This document shows, one piece after another, positions 6,210 through 14,530 of a stretch of DNA of 37,358 bases (the first letter of the stretch is position 1; every line of letters starts with the position of its first letter). A program made the translations under genes and the position numbers. The stretch spans positions 1 to 37,358 of the IMG/VR virus record IMGVR_UViG_3300010413_000090, one strand, 5' to 3'. A model generated the notes under the pieces. The model saw nothing but the letters and a program-made list of their open reading frames with translations, was not told the DNA's origin and did no database searches. This DNA is from a virus.

Positions 6210-6491
6210 ATGTGGAATAGAACATTACCGGAGAACCTATGGTACATATGGGGTAGGGTATTCGACACACAGGAGATGTACGAACGTACAGTCTCCTTGT
6301 TCAATTTGGGATGTGGGTACGTTGTGAATAAGAGGGCTGAGCACGTAAAGATAAAGCCGCCTGTCTGGCCGGGACTACTACCAGATGGTATCTCAAATGG
6401 AACAAAGCTGTCGGTGGAAGAAGCAGAACGCTTCATAGAGGAGAGGAAACAAGGTGTTAAAGCTGAAGGATTTATTAAAGGATCACAGTGA
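6210..6491 (+). CDS. Hypothetical protein, 93 aa
   Basis: ATG at 6210 follows GGAGGAG, a very strong ribosome-binding site, 12 nt after the tRNA CCA end. The protein starts MWNRTLPENLWYIWGRVF and ends in a helical stretch (SVEEAERFIEERKQGVK). No known domain is recognised. It overlaps the next gene by 38 nt. Confidence 0.7.
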   Translation: MWNRTLPENLWYIWGRVFDTQEMYERTVSLFNLGCGYVVNKRAEHVKIKPPVWPGLLPDGISNGTKLSVEEAERFIEERKQGVKAEGFIKGSQ

Positions 6492-6723
6492 GCGAAAAAT
6501 GTATGAGAAGGCCAGGGAGGAGAACGCTGCGAAGGTAGTTGGGTTCTTGGCTAATCTTGAAAGTATGACTGGAATCAAGCACTTAAAGGATAAGATTGAC
6601 GAGTACGACAAGGAGATTGAAGCGTTGGCAAAGGAGGTAAAGTCTTTGGAAATAGAGAATGATGACGGAGAGGTAGTCTCCGTAGACGTAGAGGTAACTG
6701 ACATCATGGCAAAGAGAAAGTGA
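6454..6723 (+). CDS. Small coiled-coil protein, 89 aa
   Basis: GTG at 6454 has GGAGAGG 7 nt upstream, within the 3' end of the previous gene; ATG at 6499 is an alternative but lacks a well-placed ribosome-binding site. The middle (about residues 35-70) is charged and heptad-like (DKIDEYDKEIEALAKEVKSL), suggesting a coiled coil. The tail is acidic, then basic (MAKRK). No family is recognised. Its stop overlaps the next GTG by four bases. Confidence 0.7.
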   Translation: MLKLKDLLKDHSERKMYEKAREENAAKVVGFLANLESMTGIKHLKDKIDEYDKEIEALAKEVKSLEIENDDGEVVSVDVEVTDIMAKRK

Positions 6724-7349
6724 AACGTACAATGCACAATGAAACATTCGAGATTATCTCCACTATCAAATACTTGCACGTGAGGTTTGATGACCACACC
6801 CCATTTGCAACACTAGCCATAGCAAATAGCAGGAAGATTACACCCTCGAATATGTACGACTACGAGTACAGAGTTGGAATAGCAGTCTGTTCAAAGAAGG
6901 ATCAGTTCATCAAGAAGCGAGGCAGAAAGATTGCATCAGCAAGGCTGTTCCTAGATAAGGCAATGGTCCATCAATCACCAACAATCGTGGCCTATAAGGT
7001 CATTGATGAGTTGATGGGGTCCAAGCGATTAGGAAAGCTGGTACAAACCATTGGAGAGAATTGGGGATGTTCCCGTAATGCACGACTAGACGATGGTTCT
7101 GAGTGGGTGAACCTGAGCAGGCTGGCTCGCAGCATCATGTACCTTTGTCGCTTGTGTCGTAGTGACGGGTTGCATAACGAGATAGAAGAGATCGCCTTTG
7201 GACGCCAAGCGGTTCGACCAGAGAGAAGCCAAGCCCCATTCTTTGACAATCTGCCTGTGGCACACCCACTGTTGAGACAACCAAAGAAACCATCAGCCCG
7301 TGAGTTCGCAAGAGATGTGGCGGCAGGGCGGCGGTCTATAAGTGACTAG
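6720..7349 (+). CDS. Hypothetical protein, 209 aa, with a MoxR-like Walker B tail segment
   Basis: GTG at 6720 overlaps the previous stop (GTGA). The body is mixed alpha/beta and basic (FIKKRGRKIASARLFLDKA) with two cysteine pairs near YLCRLCRSDG. The C-terminal segment PFFDNLPVAHP is nearly identical, also at DNA level, to FFDDLPVAHP in the MoxR gene at 9000, where it is the Walker B motif. No P-loop is present here, so this is not an ATPase by itself. No family is recognised. Confidence 0.7.
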   Translation: MKRTMHNETFEIISTIKYLHVRFDDHTPFATLAIANSRKITPSNMYDYEYRVGIAVCSKKDQFIKKRGRKIASARLFLDKAMVHQSPTIVAYKVIDELMGSKRLGKLVQTIGENWGCSRNARLDDGSEWVNLSRLARSIMYLCRLCRSDGLHNEIEEIAFGRQAVRPERSQAPFFDNLPVAHPLLRQPKKPSAREFARDVAAGRRSISD

Positions 7350-7605
7350 GGAAGAAGCATTTGACATTCTGTTGGTGCTTGAGGAAGGTTACAGCCAAGG
7401 AGGAATACTAGGGCAGGGGCTGGCAGCGGCAATGATGCCCCGTGACAAGATTGCAGAGGCGTTTCAGCTACTGATAGATGACGGTACAGTGTACAAGATG
7501 ATAAGCGTGAGAGAGAACGTGCCGAGACAATACTTTATGCGATTTGCACATGAGCTTATAGAGATTGGAATGTGCAGAAGCGCAACAAACAGGGGAACAG
7601 AATGA
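7342..7605 (+). CDS. Hypothetical protein, 87 aa
   Basis: GTG at 7342 overlaps the upstream gene by 8 nt. The protein is mostly helical with a REEAFDILLVLEEGY start and IAEAFQLLIDDGTVYK, a pattern compatible with a small winged-helix fold, although no family is certain. Its TGA overlaps the ATG of the DUF932 gene (ATGA), so the two are probably translationally coupled. Confidence 0.65.
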   Translation: MTREEAFDILLVLEEGYSQGGILGQGLAAAMMPRDKIAEAFQLLIDDGTVYKMISVRENVPRQYFMRFAHELIEIGMCRSATNRGTE

Positions 7606-8558
7606 AGACTGTATTCGGAGAGACACTCTTGTCCTTTGAGGGCAAGCAGGTAACATTCAACGACATGATTAAGCAAGCTGGTCTGGACTTTGAGGTAACA
7701 AAGTGCAGGCTCATAGCACGTAGGCCGGTGTTCGGCGATGAGATCATGTCCAACCTGGTTGCGATCTACAGGAAGGATGATGGAGCCATAGTGTCCCAGC
7801 GTGGGGTCGGAAAGAAGTATGAGATCGTTCAGATCGGCGATGCTCTAAAGTTCTGTGAGTACCTGATCGACCAGAACTATGCAACTTACGGTTATGCTGG
7901 GGCGCCAGGCAAGGGGGCCAGGGCCTACGTCATCCTCAAGGCAGCAGGAGCAATAGACGTTAGCGAGAAGGACAAGATCGAGAACTGGTTTACCGTGTCC
8001 ACATCCCATGATGGTACAGGGAAGATCGAGGTAAGGACAACTCCGGTATTCCCGAAGATTGGTGCTGTTCTGACGCCATCACAAGGCAAGAACCTGTCGT
8101 TCAAGCACACAAAGAATGTTCAAACACACATAACACAGGCCATGAAGACGATCAAACGGATCACCTCGGAGTGGGACAATGCAGAGACGCAGCTCCGAAC
8201 GATGATGAGGGTGAAGATAACGGAGGAGATGGCCGCGAAATACTTTGAGTCCGTGATCGACAGCGACGACATTGAGAACAGTGCAAGGGCACTGAACATC
8301 AAAGAGCAGATGATGACGACGTACAAGTCCGGTACTTACCGGATGATCCCGTCCATGTGCAACACTGTGTTCGGGGCCTACGCCACTGTTCTTGAGTGGT
8401 GCGACAAGCAGAAGACAGTACGCAAGAGTGAGATAAGAACAGAGAATGAAGCCAAGCTCTACACAAAGATCAGCGGATCGGCAGCGAAGCAGAAGGCAGA
8501 AGCGCACGGATTTGCTTGGAAGATGTGTGCCCTTAGGAGGGATCCCACTGGTGTCTGA
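7602..8558 (+). CDS. DUF932 family phage/plasmid protein, 318 aa
   Basis: I chose ATG at 7602 (ATGA overlap, AGGGGAA just upstream); the frame continues 30 nt further upstream. The protein has the DUF932 layout: FGDEIMSNLVAIYRKDDGAI, GVGKKYEIVQIGDAL, GARAYVILKAAG, NWFTVSTSHDGTGKIEVRTT, then a long helical half with MCNTVFGAYATVLEW. The family is widespread in phages and plasmids and has no established biochemical role; some members occur with replication or recombination genes. Length fits the family. Confidence 0.88.
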   Translation: MKTVFGETLLSFEGKQVTFNDMIKQAGLDFEVTKCRLIARRPVFGDEIMSNLVAIYRKDDGAIVSQRGVGKKYEIVQIGDALKFCEYLIDQNYATYGYAGAPGKGARAYVILKAAGAIDVSEKDKIENWFTVSTSHDGTGKIEVRTTPVFPKIGAVLTPSQGKNLSFKHTKNVQTHITQAMKTIKRITSEWDNAETQLRTMMRVKITEEMAAKYFESVIDSDDIENSARALNIKEQMMTTYKSGTYRMIPSMCNTVFGAYATVLEWCDKQKTVRKSEIRTENEAKLYTKISGSAAKQKAEAHGFAWKMCALRRDPTGV

Positions 8559-8991
8559 TAGCATTTACTTGGACAGAATAGAAAGGGCAATCTGGCGTTT
8601 TGGTTTCAGGGTGGTCGTAATATGCTGCGCCTGCTATTTGGGTGGAGCCTTGGCGTTTGCCCTAGGAGCAGGTGAGTCCGTTAAGTCTAATGCCTTAGGT
8701 TTCACAATCCATACTGCTGTTCTCCTTGGTGTTGGTATAATGATACTCCATTATCTGCACTCCCTAGTAAATAGGCTTGTGGACGACGCCGTGTGTGAAG
8801 CTCTGGAGATGTTTCATTACGATACAGTATATCCGGCTATGGACGAGATCCTAAAGCAACACGCACTTGGAAAGAACGAGGAGGTAAAGGAACGATTAGT
8901 GCAGTTGTCTACGCCAATCGACTGGGAAGGTATACGTAAGACCCCAAGAAAGATGTTGAACAAAAACATGGAAACAGGAAAAGGACAATAG
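8551..8991 (+). CDS. Two-pass membrane protein, 146 aa
   Basis: GTG at 8551 has AGGAGG about 10 nt upstream and an 8-nt overlap with the DUF932 stop; the frame extends further upstream inside that gene, which I judge not to be translated. Two hydrophobic helices are clear: residues about 17-38 (VVVICCACYLGGALAFALGA) and about 48-70 (TAVLLGVGIMILHYLHSLV). The remaining C-terminal part is soluble and charged. The function is unknown. Confidence 0.7.
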   Translation: MSDSIYLDRIERAIWRFGFRVVVICCACYLGGALAFALGAGESVKSNALGFTIHTAVLLGVGIMILHYLHSLVNRLVDDAVCEALEMFHYDTVYPAMDEILKQHALGKNEEVKERLVQLSTPIDWEGIRKTPRKMLNKNMETGKGQ

Positions 8992-8999
8992 GAGAAGAG

Positions 9000-10106
9000 A
9001 TGTCAACCAAGTTCGAAGAAGCATTGATGGAGAAGACCCCCGCTGAGTTGAAGGACTACTTGGCGCTGATGCTACCGACTAGCGATTACGTACCCACTAT
9101 TGCCCTTGGACCTCCCGGCATCGGGAAGACAAGGGTGATTCAGCAGTTGGCAAAGGAGCTTAACTACAAGCTGGTCGAGAGTATCCTGTCAATCAAGGAG
9201 CCGACAGACGTTAGCGGTATTCCCAACGTCAGCAAGTGCGGGCAGTATTTCGAGTACGTCCCCGAGCGTCTGTACTATGAGGCCAGCACTGAGGTCGATG
9301 GACCGCCGACCATCATGTTCTTTGATGACCTGCCTGTGGCACACCCACAGACACAAGCAGCGTTCTTCAAGGTAGTTGACGAGCGCAGAGTAGGCAGCGT
9401 AATCCTGAGGGATAACGTCAAGATCGTAGCTGCCGGGAATAGACAGGGTGATGCTGCTGCTGCACATGATATTCCTACCGCTCTGGCCAACAGGTTCTCG
9501 TTCCAGAAGATCAAGGTGTGTGCAAAGGCATGGTTGGAATGGGCAACTGGAAGTGGTAACATTCATCCTACCGTGGTTGGCTACATCATGAAGCAGAGGG
9601 AGCCGGATCTGCATAGCTTTGACCCGGCGTCCTCGGAAAAGGCGTTCGCATCACCTAGGACATGGGAGTTTGTATCCAAGCACCTACGAACACATGATGC
9701 TTTCGGTAGGACACTGGACGAGAGAGACATTGCCGGTCTTATTGGGCCAGGCATTGCATCGAAGTTCAAGGCGTTTCTGGAGTATGGGCGACAGGCTGTA
9801 CCGATTGAGGACATCATCAAAGATCCTGAGGGTGCCAGGGTTCCTGCCAAGAATGAGGTTGATTGTCTGTTCGTAACGATATCAAACATGATCTACCACA
9901 TCAAGGAGAACCCGAAGGCATGGGAGCCGTTCTCTTTGTACATTCTAAGGGATGAGGTAAGCGATGACATTGCGTTCATGCTAGCAACTCATATTGCAAA
10001 GGCGGTGCTGTGGTCTGATACAGACGATGGAAAGAAGGCAGTAGACAGTGCAATATTCCAGCGTCTTGTCGTGCAGTTCCGTGACCACATTGACATGGGA
10101 CGTTAG
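9000..10106 (+). CDS. MoxR-type AAA+ ATPase, 368 aa
   Basis: Walker A is GPPGIGKT (residues 37-44) and Walker B is IMFFDDLP (about 103-110). They are followed by AAFFKVVDERRVGS and VAAGNRQGD, the sensor region typical of MoxR proteins, then NRFSF. ATG at 9000 follows GGAGAAGAG. MoxR ATPases act as chaperones that remodel or insert metal cofactors into a partner, usually a VWA protein encoded beside them; the next gene, three bases away, is such a protein. The target in this phage is unknown. Confidence 0.92.
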   Translation: MSTKFEEALMEKTPAELKDYLALMLPTSDYVPTIALGPPGIGKTRVIQQLAKELNYKLVESILSIKEPTDVSGIPNVSKCGQYFEYVPERLYYEASTEVDGPPTIMFFDDLPVAHPQTQAAFFKVVDERRVGSVILRDNVKIVAAGNRQGDAAAAHDIPTALANRFSFQKIKVCAKAWLEWATGSGNIHPTVVGYIMKQREPDLHSFDPASSEKAFASPRTWEFVSKHLRTHDAFGRTLDERDIAGLIGPGIASKFKAFLEYGRQAVPIEDIIKDPEGARVPAKNEVDCLFVTISNMIYHIKENPKAWEPFSLYILRDEVSDDIAFMLATHIAKAVLWSDTDDGKKAVDSAIFQRLVVQFRDHIDMGR

Positions 10107-10109
10107 AAG

Positions 10110-11525
10110 ATGGCAAGACAATTCAAAAGGCGTGACCAAATAGCCGACGAGGAACGCACACCAGCAACAATAAAGGCGGCAGAGAAGAAGCTGGCTATGG
10201 CCAGGATTACGCTGCTGCGTACCTTTCCTTTATTCGGTGAGATAAGTGTGCGTATGCAGGTTAAGCCAACGTACTCTATCCACACAACAGCAGTAGATCA
10301 GCACAAGACATTCTGGTACAACCCAGAATGGATATGTCTATTGAGCAGGAACGATGTGATCTCAAGCACAGCGCATGAGATTGGGCATCTCATACAAGAC
10401 CTGTTCAGTAGAACTCCAGCAGTCGTAATCCCACACATATGGAACGCAGCAGCGGACGATATGGTGGATACGATGATGATAGATGCTGGCGTTGAGGGCG
10501 GGGAGTGGAGAAAGTCAAAGTGTACGCCTGAGATACAAGAGAAAGCAAGGGCAGCCAGGACCACAGAGCAGCGGTATCGAGAACGGTTGCAGGAAATGGA
10601 ACAAAGTGAGTGTCCTGCTTGTGCTCAGATGGCAAAGATGGCACTAAACGGTGAGATAGAGGAACATAACGAAGGAGATGAGAACTGCGGCTGTGGCTGC
10701 AAAGAGGATGGAGATAAGAAGGAAGGCGAACAAGGTGGGGAGCCTAGAGAGGACGAGGGGAAAGGCGGCTCGTCAAACAAAGAAGGTGGCCCTAGCAAGC
10801 CTGAACATACCTGCGGTAGAGGGGAGCACCCTTGCTGCACAGCAACTATGATGGGACAGGAAAAGCTAACCCCACAACAGCAGGCAGAGATAAATTCAAA
10901 GTGGAGGACAATAATAGTAGGCGCAGCTCTTGCTGCCCAGTCAAGAGGTGACATACCTGGAGAGTTGGAGGAGTTCCTTGCAAAATTAAGCAAGCCGAAG
11001 GTAGATTGGAGGGACCACGTGCGCCTGATGGCAACATCTGTGTTCAACGATAGGTATACGTACTATCGTAGAGCACGTAGGGCATATGCAATGGGACTCA
11101 TACTGCCGGGTAGGACAAAGGCCACCAAGGGAGCAGTAGGAGTATTCGATACCTCGTTTTCTATGTCAGATGGAGAACTGCATAGGTGCTTCTCGGAATT
11201 TGTGGGGCTGATGGAACAGTGTGGGTGCCCTCAGTTGGAAGTAATCTTCCATGATGCAGTCGTGTACTACCAGGGTGAGCACACAAAGTTTGACATGGGA
11301 AAGATAAAAGTACAAAGGGGAGGAACAGACCACAGACCTGTATTCGAGCGATTAAATGACAAGAAGAGAAAGGAGCCGCCTGCAATGGTGGTCTGCTTCA
11401 CGGATCTGGAGACGGTATTCCCAGAAGAACTACCATCGTACCCTGTGCTGTGGTGCTGCCCAGAGAGCAGCAAAGACCATAAGGTACCGTTTGGCAAGAA
11501 GATCGTCGTGAATATGGAGGACTGA
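10110..11525 (+). CDS. Metallopeptidase-like + VWA-like protein (DUF2201 type), MoxR partner
   Basis: The N-terminal domain has HEIGH at residues 89-93, the HExxH zinc motif, followed by NAAADDMVDTMM, which may give a third ligand. A low-complexity Gly/Glu/Lys linker with clustered cysteines (GCGCKEDGD; CGRGEHPCC) spans about 175-250. The C-terminal VWA-like domain has a MIDAS-type FDTSFSMSD near 347 and CFTDLE near 430. This architecture is known from bacterial operons with MoxR ATPases. ATG at 10110 lies three bases after the MoxR stop, so the two are cotranslated. Whether the peptidase site is active is not shown. Confidence 0.88.
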   Translation: MARQFKRRDQIADEERTPATIKAAEKKLAMARITLLRTFPLFGEISVRMQVKPTYSIHTTAVDQHKTFWYNPEWICLLSRNDVISSTAHEIGHLIQDLFSRTPAVVIPHIWNAAADDMVDTMMIDAGVEGGEWRKSKCTPEIQEKARAARTTEQRYRERLQEMEQSECPACAQMAKMALNGEIEEHNEGDENCGCGCKEDGDKKEGEQGGEPREDEGKGGSSNKEGGPSKPEHTCGRGEHPCCTATMMGQEKLTPQQQAEINSKWRTIIVGAALAAQSRGDIPGELEEFLAKLSKPKVDWRDHVRLMATSVFNDRYTYYRRARRAYAMGLILPGRTKATKGAVGVFDTSFSMSDGELHRCFSEFVGLMEQCGCPQLEVIFHDAVVYYQGEHTKFDMGKIKVQRGGTDHRPVFERLNDKKRKEPPAMVVCFTDLETVFPEELPSYPVLWCCPESSKDHKVPFGKKIVVNMED

Positions 11526-11526
11526 C

Positions 11527-11586
11527 ATGATAGTTTGGTGGACATTTCTGGCCCTGGCGTTTATCATGATAATCTTGGAGGACTGA
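11527..11586 (+). CDS. Candidate 19-aa membrane micropeptide
   Basis: A 19-codon frame (MIVWWTFLALAFIMIILED) starts at 11527, six bases after GGAGG. It is one hydrophobic helix with an acidic end. It fills the gap between the VWA gene and the gene at 11588. Its start and the next gene's start share the same 15-base junction, TGGAGGACTGACATG (11515-11529 and 11576-11590). Translation is plausible but unproved. Confidence 0.5.
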   Translation: MIVWWTFLALAFIMIILED

Positions 11587-11587
11587 C

Positions 11588-11896
11588 ATGGACCCCAATC
11601 CCAAGCTGATCGAACGAATCAATAACAGGCACGTAGGCAAGGGGCTAGTAGGAAGGAAGTGCCTATACTACCCCTACTCAATATCATCGGAGCTAACAAA
11701 GGACATCGGCCTATCCGTAGGACAAATGGTAGAGGTAGCTGGAGCTGTTGTTGGAGAGAAGCCAAAGGAAGGAGAGATTGACACAAGGATAGTTGCTGTA
11801 GCCGCTACCGTGAACAAAGTAGATGAAGAGACAGGCATGAGAAAAGTAGTAGGCATTACTGCTAAGGTATTTCTCAGAGACTTGAGCCCGAGGTAG
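11588..11896 (+). CDS. Hypothetical protein, 102 aa
   Basis: ATG at 11588 is preceded by GGAGG. The protein seems beta-rich (VGQMVEVAGAVVGE, RIVAVAATVNKV, VVGITAKVFLRDL) with no catalytic motif or membrane helix, perhaps an OB- or SH3-like barrel, but no family is recognised. It continues the operon that starts with MoxR. Confidence 0.7.
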   Translation: MDPNPKLIERINNRHVGKGLVGRKCLYYPYSISSELTKDIGLSVGQMVEVAGAVVGEKPKEGEIDTRIVAVAATVNKVDEETGMRKVVGITAKVFLRDLSPR

Positions 11897-11901
11897 AAGA
11901 G

Positions 11902-13014
11902 ATGGCAAAACCTAAACTCACTTACGATCAGTTCTTCAGAAAATTTGTAGCAGGGGAACACGGGACAAAGAGGATGGGGTCGTATAAGATATACGATCAA
12001 GATATTCTTACTGGCAAGGACTTCAACTGTGCTGTCATGATGTTCAAGGGGTCGTCGTCAGAGTCAAAGAACGGCATGGTAGTCGGGATATACCTTAGTC
12101 CCCACATTACACTTTTCAATAATGAGTTCACGCTAGGAAGGGGAAACAGGAGCGGCAATCCACTCTCTGTAGAGGGTGCCAAGTCCGCCAACTTGTCCGC
12201 ACTTCACGTTAGGCATGACATAACAGAGGCCGTGCTGGTTGATGAGCAAGACAACCGCATGGGCGTCATGGACATAGAAGGGACTAACTACCTGATCGGC
12301 AAGCTACCCATGAAAGGCAACATAATCCGTGAGAAGGATTATGTGGACGCAACACTTAAGTACAATACAGAAATCTGGGGAAGTGGCACACCACAAACCA
12401 GCTACCGCTACCATAGTGGTTCGGAGCTGCTCATCAGACTACAAGGTCGTGTTGATACTATCGAGGAAGCAGTAGAAAGCACCATCCCCGATGAGGTGAG
12501 AGGCGTAGACCGGGCAGTCTTCTTCAGTGGGCTATGGTTTGTTCCGACGGAAGAGAGAATGTTGTCCGTCCACAGTGAAGAGCTTGCGGATCTAAGGAAA
12601 GAGTGCATGGCGGTACCTCTTCCCTCACTCCATGGAATCCCCAGAGGCGTCCTGCGCGATGGTCAACTATTCGATAACAGCTATGAGGCTGACAAGATAA
12701 CCAAGAACTTTTGGTTCGATAGGGTAAAGTTGCACGATAAGGCATACGCCGAAGTAGTCAGTCGTTGGTGGGATGCAAGGGCCGACATAACCAGAGTCCT
12801 GAATCTTAACAACACATCTGAGCCGAGGTCACAGGACGTTTGTCGGGCTAGCGGTCACAGGTGGAGCGGGGGCCAGTTCAAGTGGGGAAATGATGTTCAT
12901 ATCATAAACTCCAAGGTTGTGACAAAGGGAGTAGTTGAGGGCTGTGCTGGTGGTTCCTTGAATCTGGCTTCGGAACATGAGATACTCTTTCCAAACGTAG
13001 TGCAGGAATACTGA
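11902..13014 (+). CDS. Hypothetical protein, 370 aa
   Basis: ATG at 11902 follows AGAAGAG. The product is a soluble mixed alpha/beta protein with no recognised motif. Segments such as GSGTPQTSYRYHSGSELLIRL and CRASGHRWSGGQFKWGN are rich in polar and aromatic residues. It lies between the MoxR-VWA pair and the sigma-like gene, with only 11 bases to the latter. Its size and intact coding frame make it a confident gene, but I cannot name a function. Confidence 0.75.
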   Translation: MAKPKLTYDQFFRKFVAGEHGTKRMGSYKIYDQDILTGKDFNCAVMMFKGSSSESKNGMVVGIYLSPHITLFNNEFTLGRGNRSGNPLSVEGAKSANLSALHVRHDITEAVLVDEQDNRMGVMDIEGTNYLIGKLPMKGNIIREKDYVDATLKYNTEIWGSGTPQTSYRYHSGSELLIRLQGRVDTIEEAVESTIPDEVRGVDRAVFFSGLWFVPTEERMLSVHSEELADLRKECMAVPLPSLHGIPRGVLRDGQLFDNSYEADKITKNFWFDRVKLHDKAYAEVVSRWWDARADITRVLNLNNTSEPRSQDVCRASGHRWSGGQFKWGNDVHIINSKVVTKGVVEGCAGGSLNLASEHEILFPNVVQEY

Positions 13015-13025
13015 GGTGCTGGGGT

Positions 13026-14312
13026 GTGGGCAGGCGAAAACTGCAACATAGAAGCTACAAGCAGTTAACCAAGGCAGAACAGATCAGCATAGCCAAGAAG
13101 CTGTCCTGCAAGAAGGATGCCTTGTATGTGGCGCTTCTTTCTAGGAGGAACTGTGTGCGAGTCATAATAGACAGGTACACAGAAGCCACAGGAAACAAGA
13201 CAGGCGCAGCTAGGCATGGGGCAGCAGCTAAGCTAGGCGTGGACTACAATTCTTCTGTGCGTGGAAGAAGTAGGAAGGTAGGTGAGAAGATTGATCGTCT
13301 AATGCAGGAAGCTGTGCTGCTATATGATGTTGGGAATTGCGATTTTGGAAATTTCGATCTATGCAAGTCAAAGATATTGGAGGCCAGACTACATCCTAGA
13401 ATATACTTTAGTAGGGAGATGAGGGAGACTGCCAATAGCTATAAGGATATTTTATGGCAGAAGACAGGACCACTATATGACGAGATAGATGCCCTACGTG
13501 GTATTCTGACAGAGTGTGTGTTCGGTGAGATCGAGGAGATATGCGACAGGAGCTGTAGGAATCTGGCTGGGGATGTAATCACGTACAGTGATCTTTGCCA
13601 GCAGGCAAAAATGCTTGCGTTTGAGTACACCCTGATATACGATCCAAACAAGAACAAGAGGACGACCGCCAAGTGGTCGTCCTTTGCCTATTCCATGATA
13701 GACAAGGCGATACGCAACTACATAGCCGAACGTACTAGAAATGTTCAGGTACCTAGATACCTACAGGACAGGTATAGGATAGTGCGGAAGATCATGGACA
13801 AGACCCCAACTGAGGACACCAAGCTACTGGCTGCGCTGGCAAACAAGAGCATTGTCACCAAGAAGGGCAGCATAAGGAGAGATGAACTGTACACGCCAGA
13901 AGAGGTAGAGTACCTTCTGCTGGCGGTGGGGAGTAATGTTGTCAGCTTGGATTTGTTTGTGACCGACGGGGATGAGGGTAGTAGACCTTTGTCTGATTCT
14001 GTTAGTTCGAGCGAACCAACAAGCGAGGACATTCTAGGGAGGAAGGTTGCAGTACAGCAGCTAAGGGACAAGCTGGCTTCCATTCTTAGCTGTGAGGAGT
14101 ACAGAGTGCTGTACCTGCGGTATGGAATGGACAGAGAGACTGGCCCTAGGACACTGGATCAGGTTGTGGCGGACTACCAGGTTGCGTTTGACAGTGTGAT
14201 AAGCAAGTCTATCGTGACTGGTTTGCTGGAGCGGGCAGAGAATAAGCTGCGTAGAAACAGCAAGGAGCTTGAGGAACTCAAGCGAGAGATCCTATACAGG
14301 AGATCAAAATGA
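13026..14312 (+). CDS. Divergent sigma-70-like RNA polymerase factor, 428 aa
   Basis: About residues 186-260 resemble sigma region 2: YSDLCQQAKMLAFEYTLIYD, then WSSFAYSMIDKAIRNYIAER, like the STYA.wWIrqaI segment, then VQVPRYL like the VRiP start of region 3. Near residue 315, VVSLDLFVTDGDEGSRPLSD is like the SLD...L.D linker. Residues about 346-390 (LASILSCEEYRVLYLRYGMD...RTLDQV) resemble region 4. Sigma factors direct core RNA polymerase to promoters. The repeated motif before three gene blocks downstream may be its target; that link is inferred. GTG at 13026 has GAGGTG upstream. Confidence 0.8.
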   Translation: MGRRKLQHRSYKQLTKAEQISIAKKLSCKKDALYVALLSRRNCVRVIIDRYTEATGNKTGAARHGAAAKLGVDYNSSVRGRSRKVGEKIDRLMQEAVLLYDVGNCDFGNFDLCKSKILEARLHPRIYFSREMRETANSYKDILWQKTGPLYDEIDALRGILTECVFGEIEEICDRSCRNLAGDVITYSDLCQQAKMLAFEYTLIYDPNKNKRTTAKWSSFAYSMIDKAIRNYIAERTRNVQVPRYLQDRYRIVRKIMDKTPTEDTKLLAALANKSIVTKKGSIRRDELYTPEEVEYLLLAVGSNVVSLDLFVTDGDEGSRPLSDSVSSSEPTSEDILGRKVAVQQLRDKLASILSCEEYRVLYLRYGMDRETGPRTLDQVVADYQVAFDSVISKSIVTGLLERAENKLRRNSKELEELKREILYRRSK

Positions 14313-14530
14313 GCACTGATGCTGTGATAAGCACATTCGAGAACAGCAACGGCACAAAGAAGGTAGAATGTAGGTCCAATGGCATAGACTATACATTTAC
14401 ACTGGGAGGGACAGATGGGTCCGGTAGCCCCTTTGTAATCACCAAGCCGTTATCGCTGGAAGACTTGCGCCTACTGCTGGGGTGTATTGAAGATGTACTC
14501 TGGCAGCGGAAGAGAGAGCTAGGGATATGA
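14309..14530 (+). CDS. Hypothetical protein, 73 aa
   Basis: ATG at 14309 overlaps the sigma-like stop (ATGA) and its own stop overlaps the next ATG in the same way, so it is part of a coupled chain. It is a small beta-then-alpha protein (VECRSNGIDYTFTLGG, then LSLEDLRLLLGCIEDVLW). No family is recognised; position suggests early regulation, without other support. Confidence 0.7.
   Translation: MSTDAVISTFENSNGTKKVECRSNGIDYTFTLGGTDGSGSPFVITKPLSLEDLRLLLGCIEDVLWQRKRELGI

Noticed and set aside
8079-8564. A 161-codon reverse-strand frame
   Set aside because: It is the shadow of the DUF932 gene and has no domain or ribosome-binding site support.
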